A DNA stretch of 64,000 nt, from positions 1 to 64,000 of the forward strand of contig NZ_LQNF01000019.1 in assembly GCF_001618145.1 (NCBI RefSeq). Direction: 5' to 3'. Source of the stretch: Oceanobacillus damuensis (GTDB taxonomy: Bacteria > Bacillota > Bacilli > Bacillales > Amphibacillaceae). Position numbers and translations under genes: made by a program. Shown here one piece after another: positions 44,438-54,831 of this stretch. The notes under the pieces were generated by a model. It worked only from the letters and a program-made list of their open reading frames with translations, searched no databases and was not told the origin of the DNA. Position 1 is the first letter of the stretch. Each line of letters begins with the position of its first letter.

Positions 44438-46459
44438 TCAAAAGAACACATCAAACCATTTTTCAAACATGCCTCTGTCATCTTCATTTACATTGTCCGC
44501 TTCGTCTAAATCATGTTCGGAGCAATAGTCACGGGGTTCTGTACCTTTTTCAAAATACATTATTCTGCTTTGCCCGCAATCTGGTGTCGCGCGTTTGCCT
44601 GATACGGGGTCAATCGGAAGACCGACAACACCGGATGGCATTGCGAATACATCCTGGGCCTGTCCTTCATGTGCTTCCTCCATAAATGCTGCCCAAATTT
44701 CTTTTGCATAGGAGGTCTCGGAAACAATCTGCATGGGTCGGTTATCATCATAGCCTGTCCATATGGTGGTGACGAGGGATGGACTGTAACCGATCATCCA
44801 GCTGTCGGAATTTGTGGTTCCGGATTTTCCTGCATAAACCCTTGTCAGCTGATCAGAGATACTTGAGCCTGTGACAGCTGTATATCCATTCAACTCCACA
44901 TCGAACATCCCTGTCATCAGATGGGTTAGAATAAATGCTGTCTTAGGATCGAGCACTTGCTCCGCTTCACCTTGTTTCCTTTCATAAACTGTTTTTCCAT
45001 TCCGATCCAGGATTTTTTCAACCGTATAGCCGGAAATTTTTCTTCCATTATTGGCAAGCATTCCATAGGCCACGGTCATATCCTTCACTGAAACGGATGC
45101 CGTTCCGAGAGCCAAGGCAGGTACGGCTTGGAAATCGCCCTTAAGGCCGAATTGCTCCACGGTATCAATTAACTTTTCAGGACCGAGGTACATATTTGTT
45201 TTCACGGCGTAGACATTATCAGATAGTGCGAGTGCCTGTGCCAGCGTGATCGGTTCATTGGCGTAGTAACCATTGAAATTGCTTGGCTGATAGACTTTTC
45301 CATCCTCCGTCTCAAAAGCGGTCGGTTTGCTCATCAACTGTGTGCTTGCCGTGTAGCCATGATGCAAGGCAGTATAATATAAAAGTGGCTTTAACGTGGA
45401 GCCTGACATCCTTTTTGCATCAACTGCCCGATTATATGTGCTCTGTCTGTAATCTTTACCACCGACCATTGCAGCAATCGCTCCTGAAGAAGGTTCCAAT
45501 GCGAGTGCTGCTGCTTCAAGCTCGCTGTCAGGCTGGATGGTTTCATCAATATTCGCCTCGAGCATTCGCTGTAAATCACTGTCTAATGTTGTATGAATCT
45601 GATACCCGCCTGTACGTATGGCATCCGGTGAAAGATTCAGCAGGGAAGAAGCTTCCTGTAAAGCTTGGTTCCGGAAGTATGGTGCCGGACCGGATTCCTC
45701 GGGTGTTATCGAATAAATAAGTTCTTCCTGTACAGCAGCCAGCTGTTCTGCCTCCGTTATGATGTGTTGGTCAAGCAAATTTTGCAAGATGAGACGCTGT
45801 CTTTGTTTAGCGCTATCCTCATCGTTCAATGGCGAGTAATAGGTTGGGCCTTTAGGAATTCCAGCAAGCATGGACGCTTCTGCGACGGTTAGGTCGAGAG
45901 CCGATTTATTGAAGAAATAGTTGCTTGCCGCTTCAATACCATATGCTCCATGACCATAGTAAATCGTATTTAAATAACCTTCGAGAATCTCCTCTTTCGA
46001 ATAGAACATTTCCAGGCGAACCGTATAAAATGCCTCTTTAATTTTACGTGTCCACGTTTTTTCCGGTGACAAAAACAAATTTCTCGCATATTGCTGTGTC
46101 ACTGTACTTGCACCCTCCTTTAAAGAGGTTGTCGTAATATTCTTCAGAACGGCAGCTGCAATACGGCGATAGTCAAATCCATTGTGATCGAAAAAGTGCT
46201 GGTCTTCCGTCGCGATGGTCGCTGCAATGACGACAGGTGATATCTCATCCAGCTTCAGCCAGTGTCTTGTCTCGATTCCACGCTCTTCACCAATAATTTC
46301 CCCTGACTGGTCATAGATGATGGTGGACTGGTCACCTGCAAGTTTTGGCGGTCCCATCAGAAAAGCGAGCAAGTAAATGAAAGCCAGGGATAGAATACCA
46401 GTAACAATAAAAGCAAATACCATCTTATTAAAAAACTTTTTTGGCCAAAATCGCATCAT
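44438..46459 (-). CDS. pbpG: Class A penicillin-binding protein PbpG
   Basis: 673 residues. After one membrane anchor (about 10-35) come the glycosyltransferase motifs ATEDQHFFDHNGFD and GASTVTQQYARNL, then the transpeptidase with SGSTLKPL (SxxK), SDNVYA (SxN) and GKSGTTNSDSW (KSGT in place of KTG). It builds and cross-links peptidoglycan. B. subtilis PbpG (ywhE) is made in the forespore; here TTTATA, 16 bases and CATAATG upstream of the start loosely fit a SigG-type promoter. The ATG at 46459 follows GGAG; twelve upstream codons are dropped. Confidence 0.93.
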   Translation of the reverse strand: MMRFWPKKFFNKMVFAFIVTGILSLAFIYLLAFLMGPPKLAGDQSTIIYDQSGEIIGEERGIETRHWLKLDEISPVVIAATIATEDQHFFDHNGFDYRRIAAAVLKNITTTSLKEGASTVTQQYARNLFLSPEKTWTRKIKEAFYTVRLEMFYSKEEILEGYLNTIYYGHGAYGIEAASNYFFNKSALDLTVAEASMLAGIPKGPTYYSPLNDEDSAKQRQRLILQNLLDQHIITEAEQLAAVQEELIYSITPEESGPAPYFRNQALQEASSLLNLSPDAIRTGGYQIHTTLDSDLQRMLEANIDETIQPDSELEAAALALEPSSGAIAAMVGGKDYRQSTYNRAVDAKRMSGSTLKPLLYYTALHHGYTASTQLMSKPTAFETEDGKVYQPSNFNGYYANEPITLAQALALSDNVYAVKTNMYLGPEKLIDTVEQFGLKGDFQAVPALALGTASVSVKDMTVAYGMLANNGRKISGYTVEKILDRNGKTVYERKQGEAEQVLDPKTAFILTHLMTGMFDVELNGYTAVTGSSISDQLTRVYAGKSGTTNSDSWMIGYSPSLVTTIWTGYDDNRPMQIVSETSYAKEIWAAFMEEAHEGQAQDVFAMPSGVVGLPIDPVSGKRATPDCGQSRIMYFEKGTEPRDYCSEHDLDEADNVNEDDRGMFEKWFDVFF

Positions 46460-46600
46460 AGTAATCTCCAATAGAAAAATGTTAGTATCCTTCATTATGG
46501 TAAAATGTAGCTGGATATAAACGGAAAAGCTGAAATTTCCTTCACTTTATCCATTTATGGGACGAGGGTTGGGGAGGTTCTGACAAAGAAAATATAAATA

Positions 46601-46630
46601 TTGATTATCCATGCTGTTTATCGCTATAAT
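46601..46630 (+). promoter_or_regulatory. SigA promoter of ywiB-argS
   Basis: TTGATT (46601-46606), 18 bases, TATAAT (46625-46630), about 40 bases before the ywiB start. Confidence 0.75.
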
Positions 46631-46669
46631 AGGGACATTATAGATTTTCAATTAGTTAGAGGCGATAGG

Positions 46670-47110
46670 ATGGATTCTTTCCAAAAAAATGTAATGATCA
46701 AACTCCGTACCATTATTAATGATGGTGGTCAAAAGGAACATAACGAGCAGCTGCTCGCGGGCAGTTATTTCCGTAAAAAGGATTTGGATGTCCTGATCTT
46801 TGAGGAGAAGATGGATGACGGTTCGGTTGTAAAAAATCTAATTACCATCCAAAAAAACAAGGTCAGCATCAATAGATCTGGTGCCGTTTCGATGAATCAA
46901 AAATTCCTTGCCGGACAGATCACGGAAAATGTATATCATCACGCCCATGGCAAATTACATATGGAGACATTTACGAAAACTATTGGGTACAGCAAATCAA
47001 GCGAGTCCGTTGAAGGTGACATGACCATCAACTATACCGTGAAATTGAATGGTCAGGACAAACGAAAACATACATTAAGGCTGACATATAAAGAGGAGGA
47101 AGTTCAATGA
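46670..47110 (+). CDS. ywiB: YwiB-family beta-barrel protein
   Basis: 146 residues of the YwiB (DUF1934) family, predicted as a small calycin-like barrel: alternating strands such as [16 protein letters not shown] and [13 protein letters not shown], ending in [13 protein letters not shown]. Function unknown; linkage to argS is widely kept. The start is the ATG at 46670 after GAGG; the frame upstream overlaps the promoter. The stop overlaps the argS ATG in an ATGA. Confidence 0.9.
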   Translation: MDSFQKNVMIKLRTIINDGGQKEHNEQLLAGSYFRKKDLDVLIFEEKMDDGSVVKNLITIQKNKVSINRSGAVSMNQKFLAGQITENVYHHAHGKLHMETFTKTIGYSKSSESVEGDMTINYTVKLNGQDKRKHTLRLTYKEEEVQ

Positions 47111-48777
47111 ACGTTTTGGAACAAACAGAAAACACATTGAAACAGGAAATCGCAGCGGCTGTCATCAAGGCAAGCCTTGCAACCGAAGAAGAACTGCCAG
47201 CGATTATTCTGGAAAAACCGAAAGATAAAGCACATGGAGATTTCGCTTCAAATATCGCTATGCAGCTGGCACGTATTGCCAAAAAAGCACCACGTCAAAT
47301 TGCCGATGATATCGTGGCAAATCTGGACCAGACAAAGGCATCCATCGAAAAAGTGGAAATTGCAGGACCGGGTTTCATTAACTTCTTTATGAAAAATGAT
47401 TTTCTCGGAGAAATTATCCCGACGATATTGGAAGCAGGGGAGAACTATGGTAAAACAAATGCCGGCAATGGCGAACGTGTACAGGTAGAATTTGTTTCCG
47501 TAAACCCGACCGGTGACCTTCACTTAGGACACGCACGAAATGCTGCCTTCGGTGATGTTCTTTGCAATGTACTTACGGCTGCTGGTTATCAAGTGGAACG
47601 TGAATATTATATAAATGATGCCGGCAATCAAATAGACAACCTCGGCCTTTCTGTAGAAGCACGCTATTTCCAGGAGCTCGGTGAAGATGTCCAAATGCCT
47701 GAGGACGGATATCACGGACAGGCGATTATTGATATTGCCAAAAAAATCGTGGCTGAACATGGAAATGAATGGACATTCAAAGAAAAATCAGAGCGGTTGG
47801 CATTCTTTAAAGAATTCGGTCTGAAAACCTCCCTTGAAAACATCGAAAAAGATTTAAAAGACTTTCGCGTGGAGTTTGACAGCTGGTTCTCAGAACGCTC
47901 CCTTTATAAAAACGAAAAAATTACAGATGCATTAAATACGCTAGAAGAAGGAAATTTTACGTACGAAAAGGATGGGGCAATGTGGTTCAAGACAACCGAT
48001 CTTGGGGATGACAAAGACCGCGTGCTTATCAAGCAGGATGGCAGCTACACCTATTTGACTCCTGATATTGCCTACCATAAAAACAAATTGGATCGTGGTT
48101 TTGACCAGATCATTAATGTATGGGGCGCAGACCACCATGGTTACATTCCGAGAATGCGGGCAGCGATACAGGCGCTTGGATACCCGGTCGAAAAATTTGA
48201 TGTGAAAATCATTCAAATGGTTAACCTGTTTGAAGGCGGAGAAAAAGTGAAAATGAGCAAACGTACAGGAAAAGCTGTATCGCTAAGAGAGTTAATGGAA
48301 GAAGTTGGCGTTGATGCGGTTCGTTACTATTTTGTCACACGCTCAAATGACTCCCAGCTTGATTTCGATATGGACCTTGCTCGATCCCAGTCCAACGACA
48401 ACCCTATTTTCTATGTTCAGTATGCACATGCACGAATTTGTACCATGCTCGAACAGGCGAAAAATAAAGGATTTGCAGACGGTGGAGAAGTTGACGCATC
48501 ATTGCTTACTGCTGAAAAAGAACTGGATCTGCTGAAAAAACTGGGGGAATTCCCACAGACAGTGGCAGATGCTGCAGAAAAACATACTCCACACAAAGTA
48601 ACCCAGTATGTTTTCGACTTGGCAACCTTGCTGCATAGCTTCTATAACGCAGAAAAAGTACTCGATTCGGAAAATCCGGAAAGAACGAATGCACGGATTG
48701 CTCTAATGAAAGCTGTCCGCCTTACGTTGGCTAACGCGATGGGCTTGATCGGCGTAACTGCACCGGAGAAAATGTAG
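47107..48777 (+). CDS. argS: Arginyl-tRNA synthetase
   Basis: 556 residues, class I synthetase. The HIGH motif reads [10 protein letters not shown] (near 137), the KMSKS motif KMSKRTGK (near 382), and the N-terminal Add-1 and C-terminal DALR anticodon domains are of normal length. It charges tRNA-Arg. No T-box lies upstream; it is translated together with ywiB. Confidence 0.97.
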   Translation: MNVLEQTENTLKQEIAAAVIKASLATEEELPAIILEKPKDKAHGDFASNIAMQLARIAKKAPRQIADDIVANLDQTKASIEKVEIAGPGFINFFMKNDFLGEIIPTILEAGENYGKTNAGNGERVQVEFVSVNPTGDLHLGHARNAAFGDVLCNVLTAAGYQVEREYYINDAGNQIDNLGLSVEARYFQELGEDVQMPEDGYHGQAIIDIAKKIVAEHGNEWTFKEKSERLAFFKEFGLKTSLENIEKDLKDFRVEFDSWFSERSLYKNEKITDALNTLEEGNFTYEKDGAMWFKTTDLGDDKDRVLIKQDGSYTYLTPDIAYHKNKLDRGFDQIINVWGADHHGYIPRMRAAIQALGYPVEKFDVKIIQMVNLFEGGEKVKMSKRTGKAVSLRELMEEVGVDAVRYYFVTRSNDSQLDFDMDLARSQSNDNPIFYVQYAHARICTMLEQAKNKGFADGGEVDASLLTAEKELDLLKKLGEFPQTVADAAEKHTPHKVTQYVFDLATLLHSFYNAEKVLDSENPERTNARIALMKAVRLTLANAMGLIGVTAPEKM

Positions 48778-48840
48778 AAACAAAGCTGTTTAGGAGCGGG
48801 GCACTCTAGCCTCGGACCGGACAGTGCGCAGGATATGCGA

Positions 48841-48960
48841 TATCGGCGGTTTTCCCTGATTTAACGGCGAAACTACACTTTTATCGGCGCTTTCCCAATT
48901 TTAACGGCGAATTCTCAGTTTTATCAGCGCTTTTCCCCTTTATGTCGGCGAATCGCCGAA
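48841..48960 (+). repeat. Degenerate 20/21-bp array C, six units
   Basis: CGGCG or CAGCG cores at 48844, 48865, 48885, 48905, 48925 and 48946 (steps 21, 20, 20, 20, 21). Odd units start TATCGGCG and go on with a TTTCCC block; even units start TAACGGCGA. Unit 5 has CAGCG and unit 6 is GTCGGCGAATC. The same order, including the variant unit 5, appears inverted at 55984-56110. It lies between argS and fadF. Confidence 0.85.
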
Positions 48961-48974
48961 TACCTAACATTTTC

Positions 48975-49017
48975 AAAAACCCCTGTTCTTACCTAACGGA
49001 AAGAACAGGGGTTTTTT
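48975..49017 (+). terminator. Terminator downstream of argS
   Basis: AAAAACCCCTGTTCTT (48975-48990) pairs with AAGAACAGGGGTTTTTT (49001-49017). It lies after array C, so the array is in the argS 3' tail. Confidence 0.93.
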
Positions 49018-49052
49018 CTATACAAATATTCTAAATTTTTTATATGAATCGG

Positions 49053-49081
49053 TTGACTGAATGCTCATTCACGTTTAAAGT
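49053..49081 (+). promoter_or_regulatory. fadF promoter overlapped by a FadR-like operator
   Basis: TTGACT (49053-49058), 17 bases, TAAAGT (49076-49081). The palindrome TGACTGAATGCTCATTCA (49054-49071) covers the -35 and spacer and resembles the B. subtilis FadR box (TGAATGA, short spacer, TCATTCA). Binding there would block transcription of fadF until acyl-CoA releases the repressor. No FadR gene is in the window. Confidence 0.6.
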
Positions 49082-49167
49082 ATATAGTAAGGATTTGGTA
49101 GACTGTAAATTCCGAAAAATGAAATCGTTATCATTGTATGCAGAATATAAAAAAGGGGCGCTTGGAA

Positions 49168-51276
49168 GTGGAAACTTTTATGGTGATTAACTGGATCGCA
49201 TTTCTTCTTATTACATTTTATGCACTTTATCTATTTGTAAAAGTCGTCTCAACACGGATTGCCTACATAAGATTGGGGAAGAAATCCGAGTTTGATGGTG
49301 AAATCAAATTGCGTTTGCAACGAGTCTGGAAGATTGTATTCGGACAATCGAAGCTGCTGAAGGATAAAAAATCCGGAACGATTCATGTGATGATGTTCTA
49401 TGGATTCCTGCTCGTTCAGTTCGGTGCCATCGATATGTTCGTGAAAGGACTTTCGCCGGGAAACCATTTGCCGTTTGGAATGTTTTATCCCGGATTTGTA
49501 TTTTTTCAGGAATTAGTCACATTGATGATTCTCGTAGCCGTCGCATGGGCCTTCTACCGTCGCTACATGGAAAAGCTTGTCCGTTTGAAGCGGGGATTTA
49601 AAGCAGGTCTGGTGCTTATTTTTATCGGTACATTGATGCTGTCCGTATTATTCGGCAATGGTATGTCGATGCTCTGGCATGGACATGAAGTGACTTGGAC
49701 AGAGCCTGTTGCCAGTTTGATAGCAATGGCATTTGGGTGGCTTTCCCCTGCGGCAGCGATGGTCCTGTTCTACGTGGCCTGGTGGGTACATACCATTACC
49801 CTGCTTACATTCCTGGTTTATGTACCACAATCCAAACACGCCCACTTGATCGCCGCTCCGATCAATGTTTTCCTAAGCAAGCAAGTTCCTGGAAAACTGA
49901 AAAAGGTAGATTTCGAGCTGGATGAAGACAGTGAAGAAGCTGAAGAAGAAATTGCTTTCGGTGTCGGAAAAGTGGAAGACTTTGAGCAGCATCAGATGCT
50001 TGATTTCTATGCATGTGTGGAATGTGGACGCTGTACAGATGTCTGTCCTGCATCAGGCACAGGAAAAATGCTGTCTCCGATGGATATCATGATCAAGGTT
50101 CGTGATCATCTGACAGAAAAAGGTGCTGCTGTTACAGGGAAATCTGCATGGGTTCCGGCATATGCTTTTTCAAATGCACCAGGAAATGTGGCAAGTGCCA
50201 GCAATGAAGCGGCAGCGACCGTCCAGCAAGCAATCTTGATCGGTGATGTCATTACAGCCGAAGAGCTTTCCGGATGCACGACATGCCGAAATTGTGAAGA
50301 TGCTTGTCCGGTAAATAATGAACATGTTGGAACAATCATAGATATGCGCAGATACCTTGTCATGACAGAAGGGAAAATGGACTCGGATATCCAGCGTGCA
50401 GTGACAAATATCGAACGCCAGGGTAATCCATGGGGACTTTCCAAAAAAGATCGGATTAAATGGCGTGATGAAGATGAATCCATTCACATCCCAACAGTTA
50501 AAGAGCTGAAAAAAGAGGATAAAGAATTTGAATACCTTTTCTGGGTAAGCTCCATGGGGTCATTTGACAGCCGCAGCCAAAAAATTGCTCTTGCTTTCGC
50601 AAAGTTAATGAATCAAGCTGGCGTGAGCTTCGCAATTTTAGGCAATACGGAAGCAAACTCAGGAGATACGGCAAGACGGATCGGAAATGAATTTTTGTTC
50701 CAGGAAATAGCGGAGAAAAACATCAAGCAATTCGAGAAAAATGGGGTAACGAAAATAGTAACGATTGACCCGCATGCCTATAATATTTTCAAAAACGAAT
50801 ATCCGGATTTCGGATTTGAAGCGGAAGTATATCACCACACACAGCTGCTTTATGATCTTGTGAAAACAGGCAAGCTTCAACCGCAGCGTGCCATAAACGA
50901 ACGGCTAACCTACCATGATTCCTGCTATCTGGGCAGATATAACGGAGTTTATGATCCGCCAAGGGAAATCCTGACAGCGATCCCTGGACTGGAGTTAGTC
51001 GAGATGGACAGAAGCCGTGAAAATGGAATGTGCTGTGGTGCAGGGGGTGGACTAATGTGGACAGAGGAAACAACGGGTAACCGGATTAATGTGGCCCGTA
51101 CCGAACAGGCAATGGCTGTTCAGCCGTCCATGATTTCCAGTGCATGTCCATATTGCCTGACAATGCTAAGCGATGGAACAAAAGCAAAAGAGGTTGATGA
51201 AGATATCAGCACAATGGATGTTGCAGAGATCCTTGCATTATCCGTGTTTGCGGAAGAACAGATGAAAACGGCATAG
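49168..51276 (+). CDS. fadF: FadF, membrane iron-sulfur oxidoreductase of fatty-acid oxidation
   Basis: About 702 residues. Five to six membrane segments lie in the first 235 (respiratory nitrate reductase gamma-like). Two 4Fe-4S clusters follow, at CVECGRCTDVCP (near 284) and CTTCRNCEDACP (near 372), and then two CCG domains, with YHDSCYLGRYNG and NGMCCGAGGG near 580-630. It matches B. subtilis YwjF/FadF throughout. It most likely passes electrons from acyl-CoA dehydrogenases, through ETF, into menaquinone. The start is a GTG at 49168, nine bases after AAAAGGGG; the ATG at 49183 is an alternative. Confidence 0.9.
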   Translation: METFMVINWIAFLLITFYALYLFVKVVSTRIAYIRLGKKSEFDGEIKLRLQRVWKIVFGQSKLLKDKKSGTIHVMMFYGFLLVQFGAIDMFVKGLSPGNHLPFGMFYPGFVFFQELVTLMILVAVAWAFYRRYMEKLVRLKRGFKAGLVLIFIGTLMLSVLFGNGMSMLWHGHEVTWTEPVASLIAMAFGWLSPAAAMVLFYVAWWVHTITLLTFLVYVPQSKHAHLIAAPINVFLSKQVPGKLKKVDFELDEDSEEAEEEIAFGVGKVEDFEQHQMLDFYACVECGRCTDVCPASGTGKMLSPMDIMIKVRDHLTEKGAAVTGKSAWVPAYAFSNAPGNVASASNEAAATVQQAILIGDVITAEELSGCTTCRNCEDACPVNNEHVGTIIDMRRYLVMTEGKMDSDIQRAVTNIERQGNPWGLSKKDRIKWRDEDESIHIPTVKELKKEDKEFEYLFWVSSMGSFDSRSQKIALAFAKLMNQAGVSFAILGNTEANSGDTARRIGNEFLFQEIAEKNIKQFEKNGVTKIVTIDPHAYNIFKNEYPDFGFEAEVYHHTQLLYDLVKTGKLQPQRAINERLTYHDSCYLGRYNGVYDPPREILTAIPGLELVEMDRSRENGMCCGAGGGLMWTEETTGNRINVARTEQAMAVQPSMISSACPYCLTMLSDGTKAKEVDEDISTMDVAEILALSVFAEEQMKTA

Positions 51277-51287
51277 GATGAAAACGG

Positions 51288-51323
51288 ATAGAGGGGCTCG
51301 CTAAGAATACCCCTCTATTCTTT
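51288..51323 (+). terminator. Probable terminator of fadF
   Basis: ATAGAGGGG (51288-51296) pairs with CCCCTCTAT (51310-51318), followed by TCTTT. The T run is short. Confidence 0.65.
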
Positions 51324-51362
51324 GGGAAGGAAGGTGAGCGAGCGTTCAATCGGATAAAAATT

Positions 51363-51482
51363 ACCGGCTGGATCGGAAATGCCGATGATTTGCTGGGAAA
51401 TGCCAAAGATTCGCGAAAAATGCCGTAGTTCAGATGAAAATAGCCATAGTTCACAATAAAAATGCCATAGTTCAAATTTTAT
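51363..51482 (+). repeat. Degenerate 21-bp array E, five to six units
   Basis: A core AAATGCC recurs with its GCC at 51381, 51402, 51422, 51443 and 51464 (steps 21, 20, 21, 21). The last three units extend the match to GCCATAGTTCA or a near form. It lies between fadF and the thiolase gene, after the fadF hairpin. Confidence 0.75.
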
Positions 51483-51530
51483 AGAAGCAAATGTATGCGA
51501 TAAAACCAAATCAAGAAGGGATGGATAGCG

Positions 51531-52718
51531 ATGAGAAAAACAGTAATCGTTTCAGGAGCACGTACACCATTTGGAAAATTTGGTGGAGGATTAAAACCGT
51601 TAACCGCTTCACAGCTTGGGGGAAAGGTAATCAAGGAAGCGTTGAATCGCGCTGGCATGGATGGTTCTGAAGTGGATGAAGTGATTATGGGAGCCGTGCT
51701 GCAGGGTGGCCAGGGGCAGATTCCTTCCCGTCAGGCTGCACGTGAAGCTGGAATCCCTTGGGAAGTGAAGACAGAGACAATCAATAAAGTATGTGCATCC
51801 GGCTTGCGGAGCGTAACACTTGCCGATCAGCTGATTCGTCTTGGCGATGAGGACATTATCGTAGCTGGCGGAATGGAAAGCATGAGCAATGCTCCCTACT
51901 TTCTTCCAGATGCACGTTGGGGTAACCGCATGGGCGACAAAAGCGTCGTCGATATGATGGTTCATGATGGGCTGACATGTACATTTACAGGGGTTCACAT
52001 GGGCAATTACGGGAATTCCACAGCAGAGGAACTCGAGCTCTCAAGGGAAGCCCAGGATGAATGGTCCTACCGCAGCCATCAACGGGCAACCAAGGCTATC
52101 GAGGATGGAAAATTTGCGGAAGAAATTGTTCCAGTCGAGGTACCGGTACGTAAAGGGGAGCCGATTGTTGTGGATACCGATGAAGCACCACGCAAAGGTA
52201 CAACCGTTGAAAAACTGGCACGCCTGCGTCCGGCTTTCGATAAAAACGGCACGATTACAGCGGGTAATGCGCCTGGCGTCAATGACGGGGCATGTGCCTT
52301 TGTCGTGATGTCGGATCAGAAAGCGGAAGAGCTTGGAAAAACGCCGATGGCAACGGTTCTAGGCCATGCGGAAGTAGCTGTGCAAGCAAAGGATTTTCCG
52401 CAGACACCGGGACTGGTCATCAATAAACTGCTTGAAAAAACAGGACATAAAAAAGAGGATATCGATTTATTTGAAATAAACGAGGCTTTTGCAGCGGTTT
52501 CCCTTGCAAGCGGGAAAATCGCAGGCATCGATAATGAGAAAGTAAACGTAAATGGCGGAGCAGTAGCTTTGGGCCATCCGATCGGTGCAAGTGGAGCGCG
52601 TATTATCTTAACATTGATTCACGAACTGAAACGCCGTGGCGGCGGCCTCGGAATCGCAGCAATCTGCAGTGGCGGTGGCCAAGGCGATGCCGTTTTAATC
52701 GAAGTTCCGAAAGCCTGA
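51531..52718 (+). CDS. Acetyl-CoA C-acetyltransferase (thiolase)
   Basis: 395 residues. The nucleophile is Cys88 in KVCASGLRS, with the His in [11 protein letters not shown] (near 350) and the second Cys in CSGGGQGDA (near 382). It cleaves acetoacetyl-CoA to two acetyl-CoA, or runs in reverse. It is the first of four genes in a row on the same strand that match beta-oxidation steps (compare mmgA-mmgB-mmgC in B. subtilis). GAAGGGATGG precedes the ATG. Confidence 0.93.
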   Translation: MRKTVIVSGARTPFGKFGGGLKPLTASQLGGKVIKEALNRAGMDGSEVDEVIMGAVLQGGQGQIPSRQAAREAGIPWEVKTETINKVCASGLRSVTLADQLIRLGDEDIIVAGGMESMSNAPYFLPDARWGNRMGDKSVVDMMVHDGLTCTFTGVHMGNYGNSTAEELELSREAQDEWSYRSHQRATKAIEDGKFAEEIVPVEVPVRKGEPIVVDTDEAPRKGTTVEKLARLRPAFDKNGTITAGNAPGVNDGACAFVVMSDQKAEELGKTPMATVLGHAEVAVQAKDFPQTPGLVINKLLEKTGHKKEDIDLFEINEAFAAVSLASGKIAGIDNEKVNVNGGAVALGHPIGASGARIILTLIHELKRRGGGLGIAAICSGGGQGDAVLIEVPKA

Positions 52719-52799
52719 CATTTTATCCCGCAGGTAACGGCCAGAAAACCCGTCCCTGATTGAAATTTTACACTATAGAATAAAGGAGGAGTCACGGCA

Positions 52800-53651
52800 A
52801 TGGCTATTAAAAAGGTAATGGTTGTTGGAGCAGGTCAAATGGGTTCAGGGATAGCTCAAGTCTGTGCACAATCCGGATTTGAAGTGCTGCTCAATGACAT
52901 GAATGAAGAAGCGCTCCAAAAAGGTCTGCACCAAATTGAAAAATTGCTTGAGCGTAATGTGGAAAAAGGAAAAATCACCGAAGAAGATAAATCAGCGACA
53001 ATGAGCCGCATATCTCCTTCAAGCGAACTGAAAGATGCTGCAGCATGCGATTTGGTTATCGAAGCAGTGGTGGAAAATATGGATGTAAAGGAAGCGGTTT
53101 TCCGTGAACTTGATCAAGTTGCTCCGGAACATGCCATCCTTGCCTCCAACACCTCATCATTACCAATCACGGAAATTGCAGCAGTGACAGAACGCCCGAA
53201 TCAGGTGATCGGCATGCATTTTATGAACCCGGTCCCAGTCATGAAGCTTGTTGAAATCATTCGTGGACTGCAGACAAGTGACGAAACCTATGAATCGATT
53301 AAAAAAATGACAGTTGTTCTGAGCAAGACACCAGTAGAGGTAAAAGATTTCCCTGGCTTTGTATCGAACCGTATTCTTATGCCAATGATCAACGAAGCAA
53401 TTTATACCGTATATGAAGGGGTCGCATCACCGGAAGATGTCGATCACGTCATGAAGCTCGGAATGAATCATCCGATGGGCCCGCTCACACTGGCAGATTT
53501 TATCGGACTTGACACATGCCTGTACATCATGGAAGTTCTCCATGATGGGTTCGGGGATAGCAAATACCGGCCATGTCCGTTGCTCAGGCAATATGTAAAA
53601 GCAGGCTGGCTCGGTAAAAAGTCTGGCAGGGGATTCTATCAATATAGCTAG
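52800..53651 (+). CDS. 3-hydroxybutyryl-CoA dehydrogenase
   Basis: 283 residues. The NAD-binding motif [16 protein letters not shown] is at the start and the catalytic His lies in [15 protein letters not shown] (near 138), with Glu and Asn in the expected places. It oxidises 3-hydroxybutyryl-CoA to acetoacetyl-CoA, just before the thiolase step. It corresponds to MmgB/Hbd. AAGGAGGAG precedes the ATG. Confidence 0.94.
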   Translation: MAIKKVMVVGAGQMGSGIAQVCAQSGFEVLLNDMNEEALQKGLHQIEKLLERNVEKGKITEEDKSATMSRISPSSELKDAAACDLVIEAVVENMDVKEAVFRELDQVAPEHAILASNTSSLPITEIAAVTERPNQVIGMHFMNPVPVMKLVEIIRGLQTSDETYESIKKMTVVLSKTPVEVKDFPGFVSNRILMPMINEAIYTVYEGVASPEDVDHVMKLGMNHPMGPLTLADFIGLDTCLYIMEVLHDGFGDSKYRPCPLLRQYVKAGWLGKKSGRGFYQYS

Positions 53652-53682
53652 GAAATGACACACCGAAGAGAGGTGCTTGAGG

Positions 53683-54819
53683 ATGGTTTTTAATTTTACC
53701 GAAGAACAAAACATGGTACGGAAAATGGTCCGTGATTTTGCCCAAAAGGAAGTTGCCGGCGAAATCGAACGAATGGAGACAGAGGACCGTTTTCCGATTG
53801 AAATTGTAAAGAGAATGGGAGAGCTTGGGTTAATGGGTATACCGATCCCCGAGGAATATGGCGGCGGTGGGATGGATTTCACTGCCTACATCAGTACTAT
53901 TCACGAGCTTTCAAAAGTAAGCGCTACCGTCGGTGTTATTTTATCTGTTCACACATCTGTCGGTACCAATCCGATTTTATATTTCGGAAATGAAGAACAG
54001 AAAAAGCGATTCATACCAAAGCTCGCGACTGGACAATACTTGGGTGCCTTTGCACTGACAGAGCCGAGTGCGGGTTCAGATGCTGGAAGTTTGAAAACGA
54101 ATGCGAAAAAAGATGGTGACAACTACATTTTAAATGGCTCAAAGGTTTTCATTACCAATGGAGGTGTGGCGGATACATACATCACGTTTGCCAGAACAGG
54201 CAAAAATGCCAAGGATATCAGCGCCTTTATCGTCGAGAAAAACGCTCCAGGCCTTGTCATTGGTAAAAAAGAAAAGAAGATGGGACTCCATGGATCGAAC
54301 ACGGTCCAGCTGACTTTCGATCATTGTGTCGTTCCAAAAGGGAATCTGCTTGGCGAAGAAGGAAAGGGATTTAATATTGCGATGGCCAATTTGAATATCG
54401 GGAGAATCGGAATTGCAGCACAGGGTCTTGGTATCGCTGAAGCCGCACTTGATTATGCTGTTGCCTACGCGAAGGAGCGGGAACAGTTCGGCAAACCGAT
54501 TGCAGCCAATCAAGGAATATCTTTCAAGCTGGCAGAGATGGCAACAGCTGTGGAAGCTGCAAAACTATTGACCTACCATGCAGCAGACCTTATCGAAAAA
54601 GGCATTTCATGCGGCAAAGAAACATCGATGGCAAAAATGGCCGCAACGAAAGCAGCGATGACCAATGCGATTGAAGCGGTACAGATTTTCGGAGGCTACG
54701 GATATACCGAGGAGTATCCTGTCGAGCGGCTGTTCCGCGATGCGAAAGTGACGGAAATTTATGAAGGAACAAATGAAATTCAACATATCGTAATTGCCAA
54801 GCATCTATTAAAGAACTAA
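53683..54819 (+). CDS. Acyl-CoA dehydrogenase, short-chain type (MmgC-like)
   Basis: 378 residues, normal length for the four-domain FAD enzyme. ALTEPSAGSDAGSLKT and [11 protein letters not shown] form the FAD site, and the catalytic Glu is in the late [11 protein letters not shown]. It introduces the 2,3 double bond in short acyl-CoA, passing electrons to ETF. It lies 31 bases after the dehydrogenase gene and 12 bases before a second acyl-CoA dehydrogenase. The ATG at 53683 follows GAGAGG. Confidence 0.92.
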   Translation: MVFNFTEEQNMVRKMVRDFAQKEVAGEIERMETEDRFPIEIVKRMGELGLMGIPIPEEYGGGGMDFTAYISTIHELSKVSATVGVILSVHTSVGTNPILYFGNEEQKKRFIPKLATGQYLGAFALTEPSAGSDAGSLKTNAKKDGDNYILNGSKVFITNGGVADTYITFARTGKNAKDISAFIVEKNAPGLVIGKKEKKMGLHGSNTVQLTFDHCVVPKGNLLGEEGKGFNIAMANLNIGRIGIAAQGLGIAEAALDYAVAYAKEREQFGKPIAANQGISFKLAEMATAVEAAKLLTYHAADLIEKGISCGKETSMAKMAATKAAMTNAIEAVQIFGGYGYTEEYPVERLFRDAKVTEIYEGTNEIQHIVIAKHLLKN

Positions 54820-54831
54820 GGGGAGATTAGG

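Noticed and set aside
44072-44509. A 145-codon plus-strand frame with seven-residue repeats (PGEEHTN-like) over array B
   Set aside because: The period of 21 bp keeps frames open by arithmetic; the minus strand has an equally long repeat frame (RVSVLLS-like). Neither has a ribosome site, and the frame runs into pbpG.
51206-51509. Minus-strand frames with repeats such as LNYGIFI over array E
   Set aside because: Again a by-product of the 21-bp period, without a ribosome site and overlapping the end of fadF.
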